A stretch of 64,000 bases of DNA from assembly GCA_911728435.2 (NCBI GenBank), contig OU452199.1:40125253-40189252 (forward strand). Direction: 5' to 3'. This stretch comes from Apoderus coryli (taxonomy: Eukaryota > Arthropoda > Insecta > Coleoptera > Attelabidae). Below are positions 22,711 to 32,897 of this stretch, piece by piece. Each line of letters begins with the position of its first letter. Within the stretch, counting starts at the first letter, position 1. Made by a program: the position numbers and the translations under genes. The notes below the pieces were generated by a model. That model searched no databases. It worked only from the letters and a program-made list of their open reading frames with translations, and was not told the DNA's origin.

Positions 22711-23137
22711 GGAGTATGTTTTTCTCTACGGTGTCTTCGCATGATGTGGCTAGAACAATCAAGAACTTCCCAAACAAAGGGTCCACTGGTATGGATTGTA
22801 TCCCTATTAAAATATTTAAACATTCCTTAGATATGCTCTCCCCTGTAATAGCCGAGTTACTAAACATGTCGATACAATGCGGGATATTTCCAGATCAATT
22901 AAAGAATGCCCTCATTATCCCTATATATAAGAAAGGTAATGAATTAGCGCTGGAGAATTACAGGCCTATAGCCCTGCTAAATACTTTATCTAATATTATT
23001 GAAAAGATTGTAGCAGACAGAATATTTGAATTTTTAAAATTTACTAATGTTTTGAGTGAATGTCAACACGGCTTCAGGGAGGGTTTTTCAACGGAAACCT
23101 GTACACTTCAGTTCATTCAAAGAGTGCATGATCTCAT
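22711..23137 (+). pseudogene. non-LTR reverse transcriptase, 5' half, cut by the Polinton
   Basis: The frame from 22716 encodes the finger region of a LINE reverse transcriptase: GSTGMDCIPIKIFKHS, then LKNALIIPIYKKGNE, then YRPIALLNTLSNIIEKI, then QHGFREGFSTET. The element is 5'-truncated; its left edge abuts a (TTA)n tract. At 23137 it is interrupted by the Polinton. The other part begins at 40945, and the reading frame is preserved if one copy of the 6 bp duplication is discounted. Clade is Jockey/CR1-like by eye. Confidence 0.85.
23132..23137 (+). repeat. Polinton target-site duplication TCTCAT (left)
   Basis: Identical to 40939-40944. A 6 bp duplication is the hallmark of Polinton/Maverick integrase-mediated insertion. 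Confidence 0.9.
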
Positions 23138-23531
23138 AGTAGAGTGTATTAGCCGATTCTGGAATAGTCCCCCCACTCTTGTTTGTCACGTACGTGACAA
23201 ACAAGAGTGGGGGGACTATTCCAAGATCGGCTTATATGTACATATGTCAAAAGCAACCCTTTCCCCTAATCATTTGAGAAACCCGTCCATTACGTAAGCC
23301 AATGGGTGTATCGAACAAATCATGAATAAAGATGAGAGATCTAGAAACGGTTTATACTATATGTCAAAACTACACAGCATGAATATAGATGGGGAGATCT
23401 AGAAACGGCTAATATATACTTATGCGTGTGTGTGTGTGAGTCAACTATATAAAGAAGAAAGAGAGGGTTGTAACAAATCATGAATAGAGATAGGAGATCT
23501 AGAAACGGCTTATACTAGCATATGTCAAAAA
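23138..23531 (+). repeat. Polinton left terminal inverted repeat
   Basis: Matches the reverse complement of 40538-40938 almost base for base, ending at CATATGTCAAAAA. It contains the 62 bp palindrome and repeated GAGATCTAGAAACGG motifs. Confidence 0.9.
23161..23222. repeat. 62 bp perfect palindrome in the left TIR
   Basis: Two 31 bp arms without a loop, centred on CACGT|ACGTG. Arms start GGAATAGTCCCCCC. Beyond the perfect part, flanks GCCGATTCT and AAGATCGGC remain nearly complementary, so the fold could extend to about 44 bp per arm. Confidence 0.95.
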
Positions 23532-23583
23532 TACACACCATGAATATAGATGGGGAGATCTAGAAACGGCTAATATATACATA

Positions 23584-23627
<44 letters not shown>

Positions 23628-23657
23628 AACTATATAAAGAAGAAAGAGAGGGTTGCT
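23315..23657 (+). repeat. tandem ~160-185 bp subterminal repeats with TATA-like boxes
   Basis: Two head-to-tail copies start AACAAATCATGAATA and end AAAGAAGAAAGAGAGGGTTG. Each carries two GATCTAGAAACGG blocks, a (GT)n tract and CTATATAAAGAAG. The first copy lies in the TIR. The second extends past the TIR edge and has the longer (GT)n run (about 23585-23627). Confidence 0.75.
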
Positions 23658-23704
23658 AATGTGATTCCTTCTTTTTTAATAACACAAGTGAATGAATACG
23701 TTGG

Positions 23705-23714
23705 TATATAAAAG
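23705..23714 (+). promoter_or_regulatory. TATA box of the first Polinton gene
   Basis: TATATAAAAG, followed about 30 bp later by an initiator-like TTCTCAAGTT. It is 115 bp upstream of the ATG at 23829. Confidence 0.5.
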
Positions 23715-23828
23715 AGTGTGTGGATTTCTCTTGATTATTCTCAAGTTAGAAGCAAATCTTAGATTATCAACTATTTTAATTTGTTTAATAATATTAAGTG
23801 ATATAAATTTTTTGTTCACACAATTAAA

Positions 23829-24170
23829 ATGGCGCTAGCAAGATCTGATTTGGATAGTATAAATGCATTACTAAATAACCAAACTCCTGTGAAAATGTTG
23901 ACATCGTTGGAGATAAATAAACGATACCCAATGAAGAAAATTTCAAAGTCGCAAACAAAATACGGTCAGGCGATCTCAGCGATTATTTTTGACGATATTG
24001 AGAATTCTTGGGTAAAAGTATGGCTACCAAAACGTTGTGTGGAACAATTGAGTGATCATATTCTGGAGGAGATGTGTCAATCAGAAAAGTATATTTTGAG
24101 TTACTTAGGACAACGAAATTGTGCTGGCAATAGACTACAATCATTATTTATGTTTGATATAAATGTATAG
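23829..24170 (+). CDS. small Polinton protein, possible OB-fold
   Basis: 113 residues, starting MALARSDLDSINALL. There is no Cys-pair zinc motif or membrane segment. The central part has the pattern SKSQTKYGQAISAII followed by VKVWLPKR. The T-K-Y-G...V-x-L-P-x-R pattern looks like the first strands of a small OB-fold nucleic-acid-binding domain, but that is inference from pattern only. It is the first gene inside the left TIR, has its own TATA box and is followed by a 1 kb non-coding stretch. An ssDNA-binding role would suit protein-primed replication, but no function is established here. Confidence 0.7.
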   Translation: MALARSDLDSINALLNNQTPVKMLTSLEINKRYPMKKISKSQTKYGQAISAIIFDDIENSWVKVWLPKRCVEQLSDHILEEMCQSEKYILSYLGQRNCAGNRLQSLFMFDINV

Positions 24171-25203
24171 TGGAATATTTAATCATAACTATAATTGAAT
24201 AGTTTTAGTTTTAATTTAGTCTTTTTTTAATGTATTTAGGTATACATGACTCCTCGCATGTGTCATATTATCGTGTATGTATTGCTTATTGTATTTTTGC
24301 AAATGGATAATAATAATTAATTATAATAAATAAATCATAATTATGATTTAATTGTATTAAGTAAAAATATATAACAAAAATAAAAACACATATAATGAAA
24401 AATAATTGAACTTGTATTTATTTAATGCTAGCAAAATTACCAATTATCGAATAGAATATATATCCCCATCTTCATGTTAGTACCTATATCATTTTAATAA
24501 ACATTTTTAGAGCCATCTGTTGGGGTTAATGTATCCTTAAAATGTTTCCTTCATTCAACAAAAAAAAATATTCACAAAACAAATCAATAAATTTATTTTT
24601 ATACGCCATCTACCTAGATTATATCAGATGTGTTGTAAAGTATTAGAAGAACCCGTTTTTTTCTTGGAAATTATTTTTAGAGCCATCTGTTGGGTGAATG
24701 TTTGAAGAAATCGTTTTTTTGTATAGAGATATAGGTACCTAGTGGGTAATATACGTCGGATTTATTGATTTTTGTTTGTATTATGACACAAATAATGAGA
24801 GGCAAATTCAAATAAAATGAAACAATTTATTCACATAATTGAAATCGAAAACATAAATTAAAAAAAAAAAAAAAAACAATCAACTATTGCTAAATGCTAA
24901 TAAATATATATAGTTACTAACAGACACTATTTTATCTAAAATTCATTATTAAAATTTATTATGAAAACATTAATGAAAAAAAAAATGAAATAACACAATA
25001 TTAGTTAAGTATAAAACACAACGTCAGATATTGTTAATAAATACACATACAAATTAGTAGACATAAATATTGATTATTCAAACATCTCTTAAAATTACTT
25101 TAAACTAAATAGTAAATGTGTTAAAATGGTTTAATTTACAATATATACATACATACACATATAATTAAATTAGAATTGAAAAATAAAACTAATTATGAAC
25201 TAA
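24171..25203. other. non-coding stretch in the Polinton
   Basis: Very AT-rich with poly(A) runs. A short direct repeat TTTTAGAGCCATCTGTTGGG occurs at about 24506 and 24674, with a related CGCCATCTACCTAG at about 24604. AATAAA-like signals on both strands fit convergent 3' ends of the flanking genes. Confidence 0.5.
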
Positions 25204-28200
25204 TCAAGACATTTCTTCCACCATATTTAATAATATTTTTAATCTCTCTTCTGGATTTATACTATAAAAAGCTATATCTTTATGCCCCCACGGAATTGAT
25301 TTTGTGCTATTCGGAATTAAAAATCTTTTATCATCTTTGTGTGACAGAGCAATTTTATTAATTGTTTCGGTATATACATCATGTAACGTACTCTTAAATG
25401 AATTCATTTTGCGAAATATATACCCACCTGTGGTGACTATTTTATTATAGTCTTCAATAGACAATGTTTTATTTACAATAGATTTTTTAACCCCTTTCGC
25501 TCGTTTCAATTCCGTGTTCTGAGTTTTAATACAGTATGCTTTAGCCCCAGTTCCGAAAAAAGATAGGATTGGGTCATTGGGATATTCGTCTTTAAATCTC
25601 CCTATGATTGATTCTGTGACTGGCATATTTAAAGAGTTTTGTGTATTATAATTGGATGTATCGAAATGGTGTGTATTCTCTTTCATGAAATCGTAAAAGT
25701 TTTCTTCCGCTTTGAATACAAGAGAGTCTGTGTCGGTATATAATAAATTAATTTTCTCACCAAAATTTTTTTTTAAGACGTCGTAGAAGAAACCATACAC
25801 AACCGTTTTGGATAGATCTAATATAGAAAATCCTAGATATATTGGTTTATCATATAAAATCTTTAATTTGCCCATGTGAATTGCTACCAGGTTTTCCGTA
25901 AAAATCGAAGATGTTTTGTAATGTGGTTTCGCAATCAATGCGCGAGCTCCTAAATGTTTCCCTTTATTTTCCCAACTCGTTACTAATTTAATATCTTTTC
26001 TATTATCTACATTCTCGACGGATTTTCCGTAAATCGAATTATTTAAAATTTTATAAAACGATTTTTCAAATTTATTAGATGTTTTATTACGCAATGATGT
26101 ATTTAAATCAATATATTTTTTCAACCAGCGAGATTGATTAAAACCCAAAACTCTGTGAATATTTTTTATTATTAAACCATGTCTCACAGCCTGTTGCAAC
26201 GTACGATAATGCACAACGTATTTCTCTTTATTGAGTAAATTTGGGATTAACTTGGGCGTAACGCTTTTAGAAAGAGGTGGTATTAGACTTTCAACTAGGA
26301 ACGGCAAATCCGAATGTTCGTCATGGAGATATGTGGGATATTCAATGTCAACCTCATATATGAAACCACGTCGATTATGCTCGGCTATATTTAACAGCTC
26401 TAATTCACTAATTTCCTCTTTCGATAGCCAAGAAAAGTTGTTTTCAGGTAGTGATTGTGACATCGAATGACCATACAAATTGGTTGCATCCAAATACATA
26501 ATATAACTCTCTGGTTTGCTTTCATCAAAACCAGGTATCAATGCATTATTTGCCACATGCATTCTATCAGAACACTGGCTAATTCCACCGCGAATACCTG
26601 CCTTGAAAAAATGTATCATGTCTATGTCGGTCAATAATTCAAGTTCAATTTTAGTTAAACGGAGCATACTGTCCCAGCTTAATGATGGTAAACTTATATA
26701 GTGAGCAGGATCTAATTGATATGTCTCTAAGCTTTTGTCTCTAAAGCTTTCAAATACGTCACATAGTAAGAGTACATCAGATTGTAAATATATGTCTGCA
26801 TATTGTCCTAGGGTTTCACATTCAAATATTTTCCACACTTCTTGCGCTCTATTATAATCAACTTCGCTAACCGCTTCGTCATTTAACTTATCAAAAAAAT
26901 CGTCTTTTGTTGGTAAATATGGGGTGTTTAATTTTTGCAAATCATCTAAAAAATTATATGGGAACACACCTTTTTGTCTCATTAATTTAAATTTTTCAGT
27001 TCTCCCAAAATATTTACGTGTGGCATTAAACTGATCAGTGTGTAAACTATCACTAAGGTTTTGTAATGATGATTGTAGGAAATTAAAACTATCAATAAAT
27101 CGCATTTGCATGTATCTTGTTTTACAATGTCCATTTTTATCAATGTATGAATTCATAGGAACTCGTTTTGTTATCAACATATACTTCTCCTTAGTCTGTG
27201 CGATAACATCTAATTTACTATCGTTATCGACCAATTGTTTAATGAAAAGATGACTATCGTATGACATATTATGAAAGACTATTGGAATATAATGCTGTAT
27301 TTTAAAATTTAAATTACAAATTGAATGTGCGGCTCCAGATCGTTTAACCCCTGTGATATGATCATGATCCATTACTTTTATATCAGTATCTACAAATTCT
27401 CTATTACATATGGCACATATCTTAGCATTCTGGAATTCCAACATTTCATCGGCATTCAAAGGTAACATTGGTACAACGACGCTTAAATAACGATTATAAA
27501 TTACTTTTAAATCGGTCTCCAATCTATTTACAAATTCTTCAGCAGCATTTTCTCCGCGATATAATACCAATTTAGATTTGGAATCATCATGACGACATTT
27601 AATGTAGTATGAAAAGGCGTATGGCTCATGTTTGAAAGTCTGCTGCATATATGACTTTTTTGGATTAGGTTCACACGTTGTGATTGGTTTTAATATTGAT
27701 TCGAAATCGGCATAAACTATGAATGGTACGGGTAATTGCTTCTCAAAATTTTCGAATTTTAATATATTTTCCGGTACGCTTTTACCAAACTTATCGATTT
27801 TCAAATTTTTCGACGGTGTGCATACACTAATATGATTGCAATCATACATTTGATGCGATTTTAATAATTCATTTGAGCTAAAAAATGATAAACATCCGTC
27901 ACATAAATTAATTCCGTGTTGATGAGATGATACTTGTTTCGATATCAATCTCGAAAGATTTTTTATCCAACAGTAATGATAACGTTCATTAGCATCATCA
28001 CTAATAAGTAACAAATTAATATGGTGGAAAAATCTCCTAGAAGCAAACCTCAATGGGCCGACAATATCGTATTCCATTTTATTATTGTTGATTACTCTCT
28101 CTAAACCATAAACATTTATTGAAATATTATTAAGATTTTCGAATTTAGTAATGTCCTTTAATTTCATGGGGAAATCTAAACCTAATAAATTAAGAACTCC

Positions 28201-29069
28201 GCTGTAATGTGGATATGATGTCGTGTATTGAGAATTTTGTGATGTGGGGTACAATGCGGCTAAAATTGACCATATGAAGCAATGCTGATCGTCATTTTGT
28301 ACGTTAATCACAGCTTTTTTATTTTGAATATATTTCGGTAATTTAATAAATGACGACCCTCGAATTGGTTTGTATTTATTAATGTTTGCTTCAATAAACA
28401 GATTTTCCACGAGCGTCCATCCTGGAAATATGTGGAAAAAAAAATAAAATAAATAAAACGTGACTTAGATATAATCAATGAAAACTTACCAGAGTCTCTT
28501 TCTAAAAACTCCTCGGATTTAGTTTTAAGAGTTTCAATAAAAGAATCATATATTTCACTAACATCACTTCCAAAATCAATAATTTTATTATGTGTAATAA
28601 ATGATTTAGTTTCAATAGTTTCTTGAATTGACAGACTATATATACTAAAAACTTCTAAATTAACTTTAACGACTGTGTGTGTGTTTAACGCATCGGAAAT
28701 TAACTTTAAAATTATGGGTTTTAATTCACTAAAAAACGCGCTATAGTCCCCATATTTATTTAGCGGTGTCACTCGAAAAGTTGTAATTCTATCTTTAAAG
28801 GCTGTATACACAATTTTAACATTGTCCGATACTGTTGTACAATCCGCATTTCTTTTATGCAACATACTTCTATAATGCCCGCTAATTTTATTTGAATCTA
28901 TTTCGATTTCACATGACGAACACATAATTTTTACATCTTTTTCACTATTAAGCTTTTGTCTTTTCACACTATTTTCAATATTTAATGTGTGTTTACATGA
29001 TTGTCTCATATGCCTATTTAAATTCGACATATGAGTGAATTCCATATTGCAACCGTTGCATAAATACAT
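25204..29069 (-). CDS. polB: protein-primed DNA polymerase B, two exons (29069-28490, 28421-25204)
   Basis: This is the replicative polymerase of the element. Exon 1 encodes a C2H2 finger (YLCNGCNMEFTHMSNLNRHM) and a conserved N-terminal region. A 68 bp intron (28489-28422, GTAAGT...CCAG) joins codons in phase 1 into TLVENLFIEAN. In exon 2, numbered from its first Met (28410), Exo I is DFES at D235, with N381/Y384 of HNMSYD as Exo II and Y537...D545 as Exo III. Polymerase motif A is D641 (DATNLYG), motif B is K784...NSIYG, and motif C is YTDTDS with D893 and D895. All catalytic residues are present. An embedded CxxC...DHDHITG...CN block (332-366) resembles an endonuclease VII/HNH motif. An upstream in-frame ATG at 29144 is an alternative start; 29069 is preferred because it sits at the finger. 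Confidence 0.95.
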
Positions 29070-29144
29070 TTTTTTTTTCGAAATTAAAACAGTTGTTCTA
29101 CAACGCACGCTATGAACTTTTGAGTAAAAATAATGAATTTTCAA

Positions 29145-29530
29145 AAGTATTCCTCATTAATATAGTGGAATAATGTTTGTGGTGGGGAATTCAAAAAAAA
29201 AAAAAAACAAAAATATATTTGTAGTAATAAATTTTATCTATGTGTGGAACTCGTGAAAGAACACACTCGAACATACAGACTGACTTTATTGATTTTTTTT
29301 TTGTGCTGTATTATGCAATATATAGTTTTTTTTATTGATTGCTCTAAATAATGTATAGTTCCACACATGTAATAGATAATATTGAAAAGATACTACCAAT
29401 TAATATCGATAATTTATTTTAAAGAAAAAAACGAATTATTTAACTATATAAACGTGTACACATTATATTTATTCAAAATAAAAATAAAAAGAATACATAA
29501 AAAATAAAAAAAATAAAAACTTGAAATAAT
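29145..29530. other. intergenic, AT-rich
   Basis: Lies between the polymerase start and the next minus-strand gene's stop. Apart from AT-rich runs and AATAAA-like signals on the minus strand near 29480-29515, nothing stands out. Confidence 0.5.
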
Positions 29531-30220
29531 CTAATTATTGACCCCCCTCGATGCAATGGTGCGAGTATCCCAAACAGCAACCATTTCCAAATCGCGAAGC
29601 TCCAATTGATGTGCATTATAACGCAGTTTTTCAACATTACCCCGCACATCCTCCAACAGCTCTGATTTAGAACGCACTTTTTGCTGACTAGCTCGAAATT
29701 GGGCCTCTAAAGCTGCTGACTCCTTGTTTAATGCCTCCAATTCCGTTGTTATTGAAGATATTTTGTTTTCTTCCTCAACTAGCTCCATCATTGCGTCTGA
29801 GTGCTTTTTGTTTAGGTCTACAACCATTTTTTTAAACACAGACATGTTATTACTAAAACTCTGCGAACACGTATCCTCTACTTCAATGGGCTCCAGCAAT
29901 TTCATTTTTTTCCCATATGATTGTTGTGTGTGCTGAATGGGGTTCGAATGACTCAGCGGATGAGGGATCGGTATTGGTGCTATTACTTGCACATCCTGCA
30001 ATATTCGTAGATTCGGGGGATTCTGTGTTGTATTGTGTTTCTTTTGGCGACTGCTTGACGGTCTTGGAGCAATTTTACGATTTACACTGACTTTTTTCTT
30101 TTCAACAACTTGAGGTTGTATTAGCTCAATGTCGACTGATGAAGATGAAGTCGTAGGTGTATCTTTCAGAATATCATCTAACACCGCGTTTATTTCTAAA
30201 TCACTCAATTCACAATACAT
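29531..30220 (-). CDS. Polinton coiled-coil protein of unknown function
   Basis: 229 residues with two parts. The N-terminal ~110 residues are low-complexity and basic/Pro-rich (KIAPRPSSSRQKKH, IAPIPIPHPLSHSNP), likely disordered with nuclear-type basic clusters. The C-terminal ~110 residues have heptad-like spacing (MVVDLNKKHSDAMMELVEEE through SELLEDVRGNVEKLRY), predicting a long coiled coil. There is no enzymatic motif. It lies directly downstream of the zinc-finger polymerase on the same strand. I do not recognise the family; possibilities include a terminal-protein-like, scaffold or core protein. Confidence 0.75.
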   Translation of the reverse strand: MYCELSDLEINAVLDDILKDTPTTSSSSVDIELIQPQVVEKKKVSVNRKIAPRPSSSRQKKHNTTQNPPNLRILQDVQVIAPIPIPHPLSHSNPIQHTQQSYGKKMKLLEPIEVEDTCSQSFSNNMSVFKKMVVDLNKKHSDAMMELVEEENKISSITTELEALNKESAALEAQFRASQQKVRSKSELLEDVRGNVEKLRYNAHQLELRDLEMVAVWDTRTIASRGVNN

Positions 30221-30745
30221 AATTTAATTTCTGTAGTTGCAAAACTTTTGAAAAAAAAAATTGGAAAATATATCTATTAAAATAGATACGTTTTTAATAC
30301 TGAATAACTAATAATGTAAAATATGGTTTACTTAAACAATAGACTCAATATTATGTTGAATAGTAGGTCTTTGTGTTGATATAAATACGATTTTCAAAGC
30401 CACAGGGGGGTGGGTTTTTTGTTTTTTAGAATCTTAAAAGCTTTGTCATTTCTCACAACCAATCTCTTTCCCCGAATTCGATAATTCCGACAACACGATG
30501 GTAGGGATATTTACATTTATTTTATTATATTCTACATCCAACCAATGACGTGTTTCTGCTCCTTCATTTTTTTCTTTCATGTTTTTCTAGGCTCTTTATG
30601 TCGATATGTGGGCGTATTTTTTACAATTCTAGTGTCGTATTTCAAATATATTTGTGGTCAGTTACATGTTTTTGCTAATATTAACAACTTGAAAATTTCA
30701 ACTTAAGTTTAGCACAGTGTGTATAGAATTAAAAAATAATTTGAA
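30221..30745. promoter_or_regulatory. divergent intergenic region in the Polinton
   Basis: 525 bp between the starts of the minus-strand coiled-coil gene and the plus-strand acidic gene, so it should hold both promoters. A GATATAAATAC box at about 30378 is TATA-like. No coding frame is supported. Confidence 0.4.
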
Positions 30746-31420
30746 ATGAATTCGAAACATATTCGCAGATTGACTAGAATTTGTGCATGGGAAACAATGC
30801 TTTTACATGTAAGTAAATACAATTTATTTTCACACATTACGGTTCTCAAATGTGTGTTTTTTTTTTTTTTTTTTTGTTTTTGTCTAGTAATAATTATCAT
30901 ATCACTAATAAGTTTGAAAATTTTGTTGTTATAGTCCGAAACAAGCGATAGTGATGATGATGATGTCAATCCTCAGGAGGGTGGTATTGAAAATAACCCC
31001 AACCCTGTTGATGAAGAAGTCGTGGATAGTGACACTGACGAGGGTATTGTAGACGAGCATAATGTAGTGTTGGAGTGTCGTGAGAAAGTTCTGACACCTA
31101 GTACGAACAATCTTCGAAGTTGTAGGAGCTATTCCTACACAAAAATATTTACGAAAAATGGATTTAATGAAGCTACATATCCTCCAATTAGATCTTTCAA
31201 CATGTGTTACGAATGTTATCAGGTGTATCTAGCAGAATATACTGATACAGATGATCCTGCTGGGATGTGGCGGCGGTATGCAAAACATATTCACTACGAC
31301 ATGCATATCGAGCAGTATCCGCTTAGACATAGGGCTTTTTGTGACGTTTGTGATTCGAGATTGTGGACTTCTCGTGATATAAACATTTGTTTAACTTGCA
31401 CACCAAAACATAATAGCTGA
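30746..31420 (+). CDS. acidic Cys-rich protein, two exons (30746-30808, 30935-31420)
   Basis: Exon 1 encodes MNSKHIRRLTRICAWETMLL plus one residue and ends at CAT|GTAAGT. A 126 bp intron with a long T-run ends at TTGTTATAG. Exon 2 continues in phase 0 with SETSDSDDDD, an acidic stretch of about 40 residues, and then a Cys-rich part: CYECYQVYLAEY, FCDVCDSRLWTSRD and CLTC. The three Cys pairs suggest a zinc-binding domain. The total is 182 residues. It is the only plus-strand gene in the left, minus-strand block. Function is unknown; an acidic region plus zinc fold would fit a transcription or replication regulator. Confidence 0.75.
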
Positions 31421-31692
31421 GTGTGTAATGAGTGTTTAATTAGCAATAGTATGGTGCATTTGTAGTTAGATTTAGAATAATAGTTAGATTAGTAATTAGA
31501 TTAAATTTTATAGTAATACATGTATTTATTTAATTTTAATGTAATATATTTAAATACTAAATATTATAATAAACTTAAGAAAATTGTATACATAATGTTT
31601 GTAATTTTATTTAAATATTTTTATTTATTCGTTCAACATTTGTTTTCTTTTTTTTTTATTTTTATTAAAAATATATTTTGTGAATACTACAT

Positions 31693-31744
<52 letters not shown>

Positions 31745-31751
31745 TACATAG
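31421..31751. other. 3' region with long T-run
   Basis: Convergent 3' ends of the acidic gene and the integrase. An AATAAA lies near 31568. A T homopolymer of about 30 bases (31697-31729) runs into a TA repeat; homopolymer length is likely unreliable in the assembly. Confidence 0.5.
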
Positions 31752-32675
31752 TTATTGGAGCACGTCATTTTTATGTATCCAACTGTTGTGTGTGCTATTA
31801 AAACCAAACCATTTTACTAGGATTCTGTCACCACGTTTTCTCACAACTTTTTCGATTAAATAATTGTCTGGATTTTTTGTTTTCAATAGTTCATATTCAT
31901 AAAAACAACCTTGTATTGGAACCCCATTCATATCATGTAAATAATAAGTGGTTGGTATAGACTTCCGCACTTTTACAATTTTAAAAAGTTCTACAGTCCA
32001 ATTAAAAAAATAACCCTTCTCAAAAATATGTTTATATTTCGAAATTCGCACGATGTCATTTGTTTTAAATTTTGGTTTTTTTACACGTTCACGTCGTTGG
32101 ATATAAGCTGGAATTTTCGTTGAGGGTAGAACAGAGGCGGGGGCGAAACCAGTTGTTCTATGTATTCGATTATTATATGTTTGTACAATATCATCCAATA
32201 TATCAGTCCATACATATTTTCCCCTGAACGAGAATTGTTTATACAACCAATTTTTCAATGTTCTAATGACACGTTCAACAATGGCTGCCTTCTTTGTACT
32301 AAAGACTGAATAATGATGTATTTTATTTGATTTCATTAATTGCGAGAAGTATTTATTGTAAAATTCTGTGCCATTGTCTGTCTGTATGTACTTAGGTAAT
32401 TCCTTCTTATGCACACCGTTTAAAATTTCTCTCATTTTATTGCTTACTTCAACACCTGTTTTATTTTTTAATGCTTTCACCCACACAAATTTTGAAAAAC
32501 AATTGATAACTACAAGAATATACCTATATCCATTATTCATACTAGAGTATTGCTGAATGTCTGCTAAATCAAGCTGCCAAAGATCTGCAAAACCAACAAT
32601 ATTTATTCTTCTACGTCGAAAATTTCGACGAGCACCCCTATGAATTTCATTTACAATACTCAATTTGGTGCTCAT
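31752..32675 (-). CDS. int: Polinton retrovirus-like integrase with chromodomain
   Basis: 307 residues. It inserts the element into host DNA and produces the 6 bp duplication. The RNase H-fold core shows D36 in LWQLDLAD, D100 in QTDNGTEF and E134 in VERVIRTLKNWL, the DDE triad of retroviral and LTR-retrotransposon integrases. RYILVVINCFSKFVWV is the second core strand pair. The C-terminus (about 272-306, LIEKVVRKRGDRILVKWFGF...SWI) is a chromodomain, likely a chromatin-targeting module. The usual N-terminal HHCC zinc finger is not seen in this frame, so it may be reduced or lost. A TATA-like GTTATATATAAAC lies just upstream. Confidence 0.93.
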   Translation of the reverse strand: MSTKLSIVNEIHRGARRNFRRRRINIVGFADLWQLDLADIQQYSSMNNGYRYILVVINCFSKFVWVKALKNKTGVEVSNKMREILNGVHKKELPKYIQTDNGTEFYNKYFSQLMKSNKIHHYSVFSTKKAAIVERVIRTLKNWLYKQFSFRGKYVWTDILDDIVQTYNNRIHRTTGFAPASVLPSTKIPAYIQRRERVKKPKFKTNDIVRISKYKHIFEKGYFFNWTVELFKIVKVRKSIPTTYYLHDMNGVPIQGCFYEYELLKTKNPDNYLIEKVVRKRGDRILVKWFGFNSTHNSWIHKNDVLQ

Positions 32676-32726
32676 TACTAATTAAGAATCATTGCAATAC
32701 TATCTTGCCCATATACATTCTGTTTG

Positions 32727-32739
32727 TTTATATATAACT
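32727..32739 (-). promoter_or_regulatory. TATA-like box of the integrase gene
   Basis: Minus-strand GTTATATATAAAC, about 55 bp ahead of the integrase ATG at 32675. Confidence 0.4.
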
Positions 32740-32897
32740 ATGCGTCTATATAATATGATTTTACCGATATAATAAATAAATAAATAAATGAAACAATTAA
32801 ATTTATAAATCAAAACAATATTTATTAAATATATAATTATGTTTTATTTTTTTTTCAATTATTTTTTAACTAAATCAACACAATTTTTTTTTTATTA

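Noticed and set aside
31520..31807. Phe-rich and Lys-rich frames around the T-run
   Set aside because: Homopolymer translations at the convergent 3' ends of two real genes.
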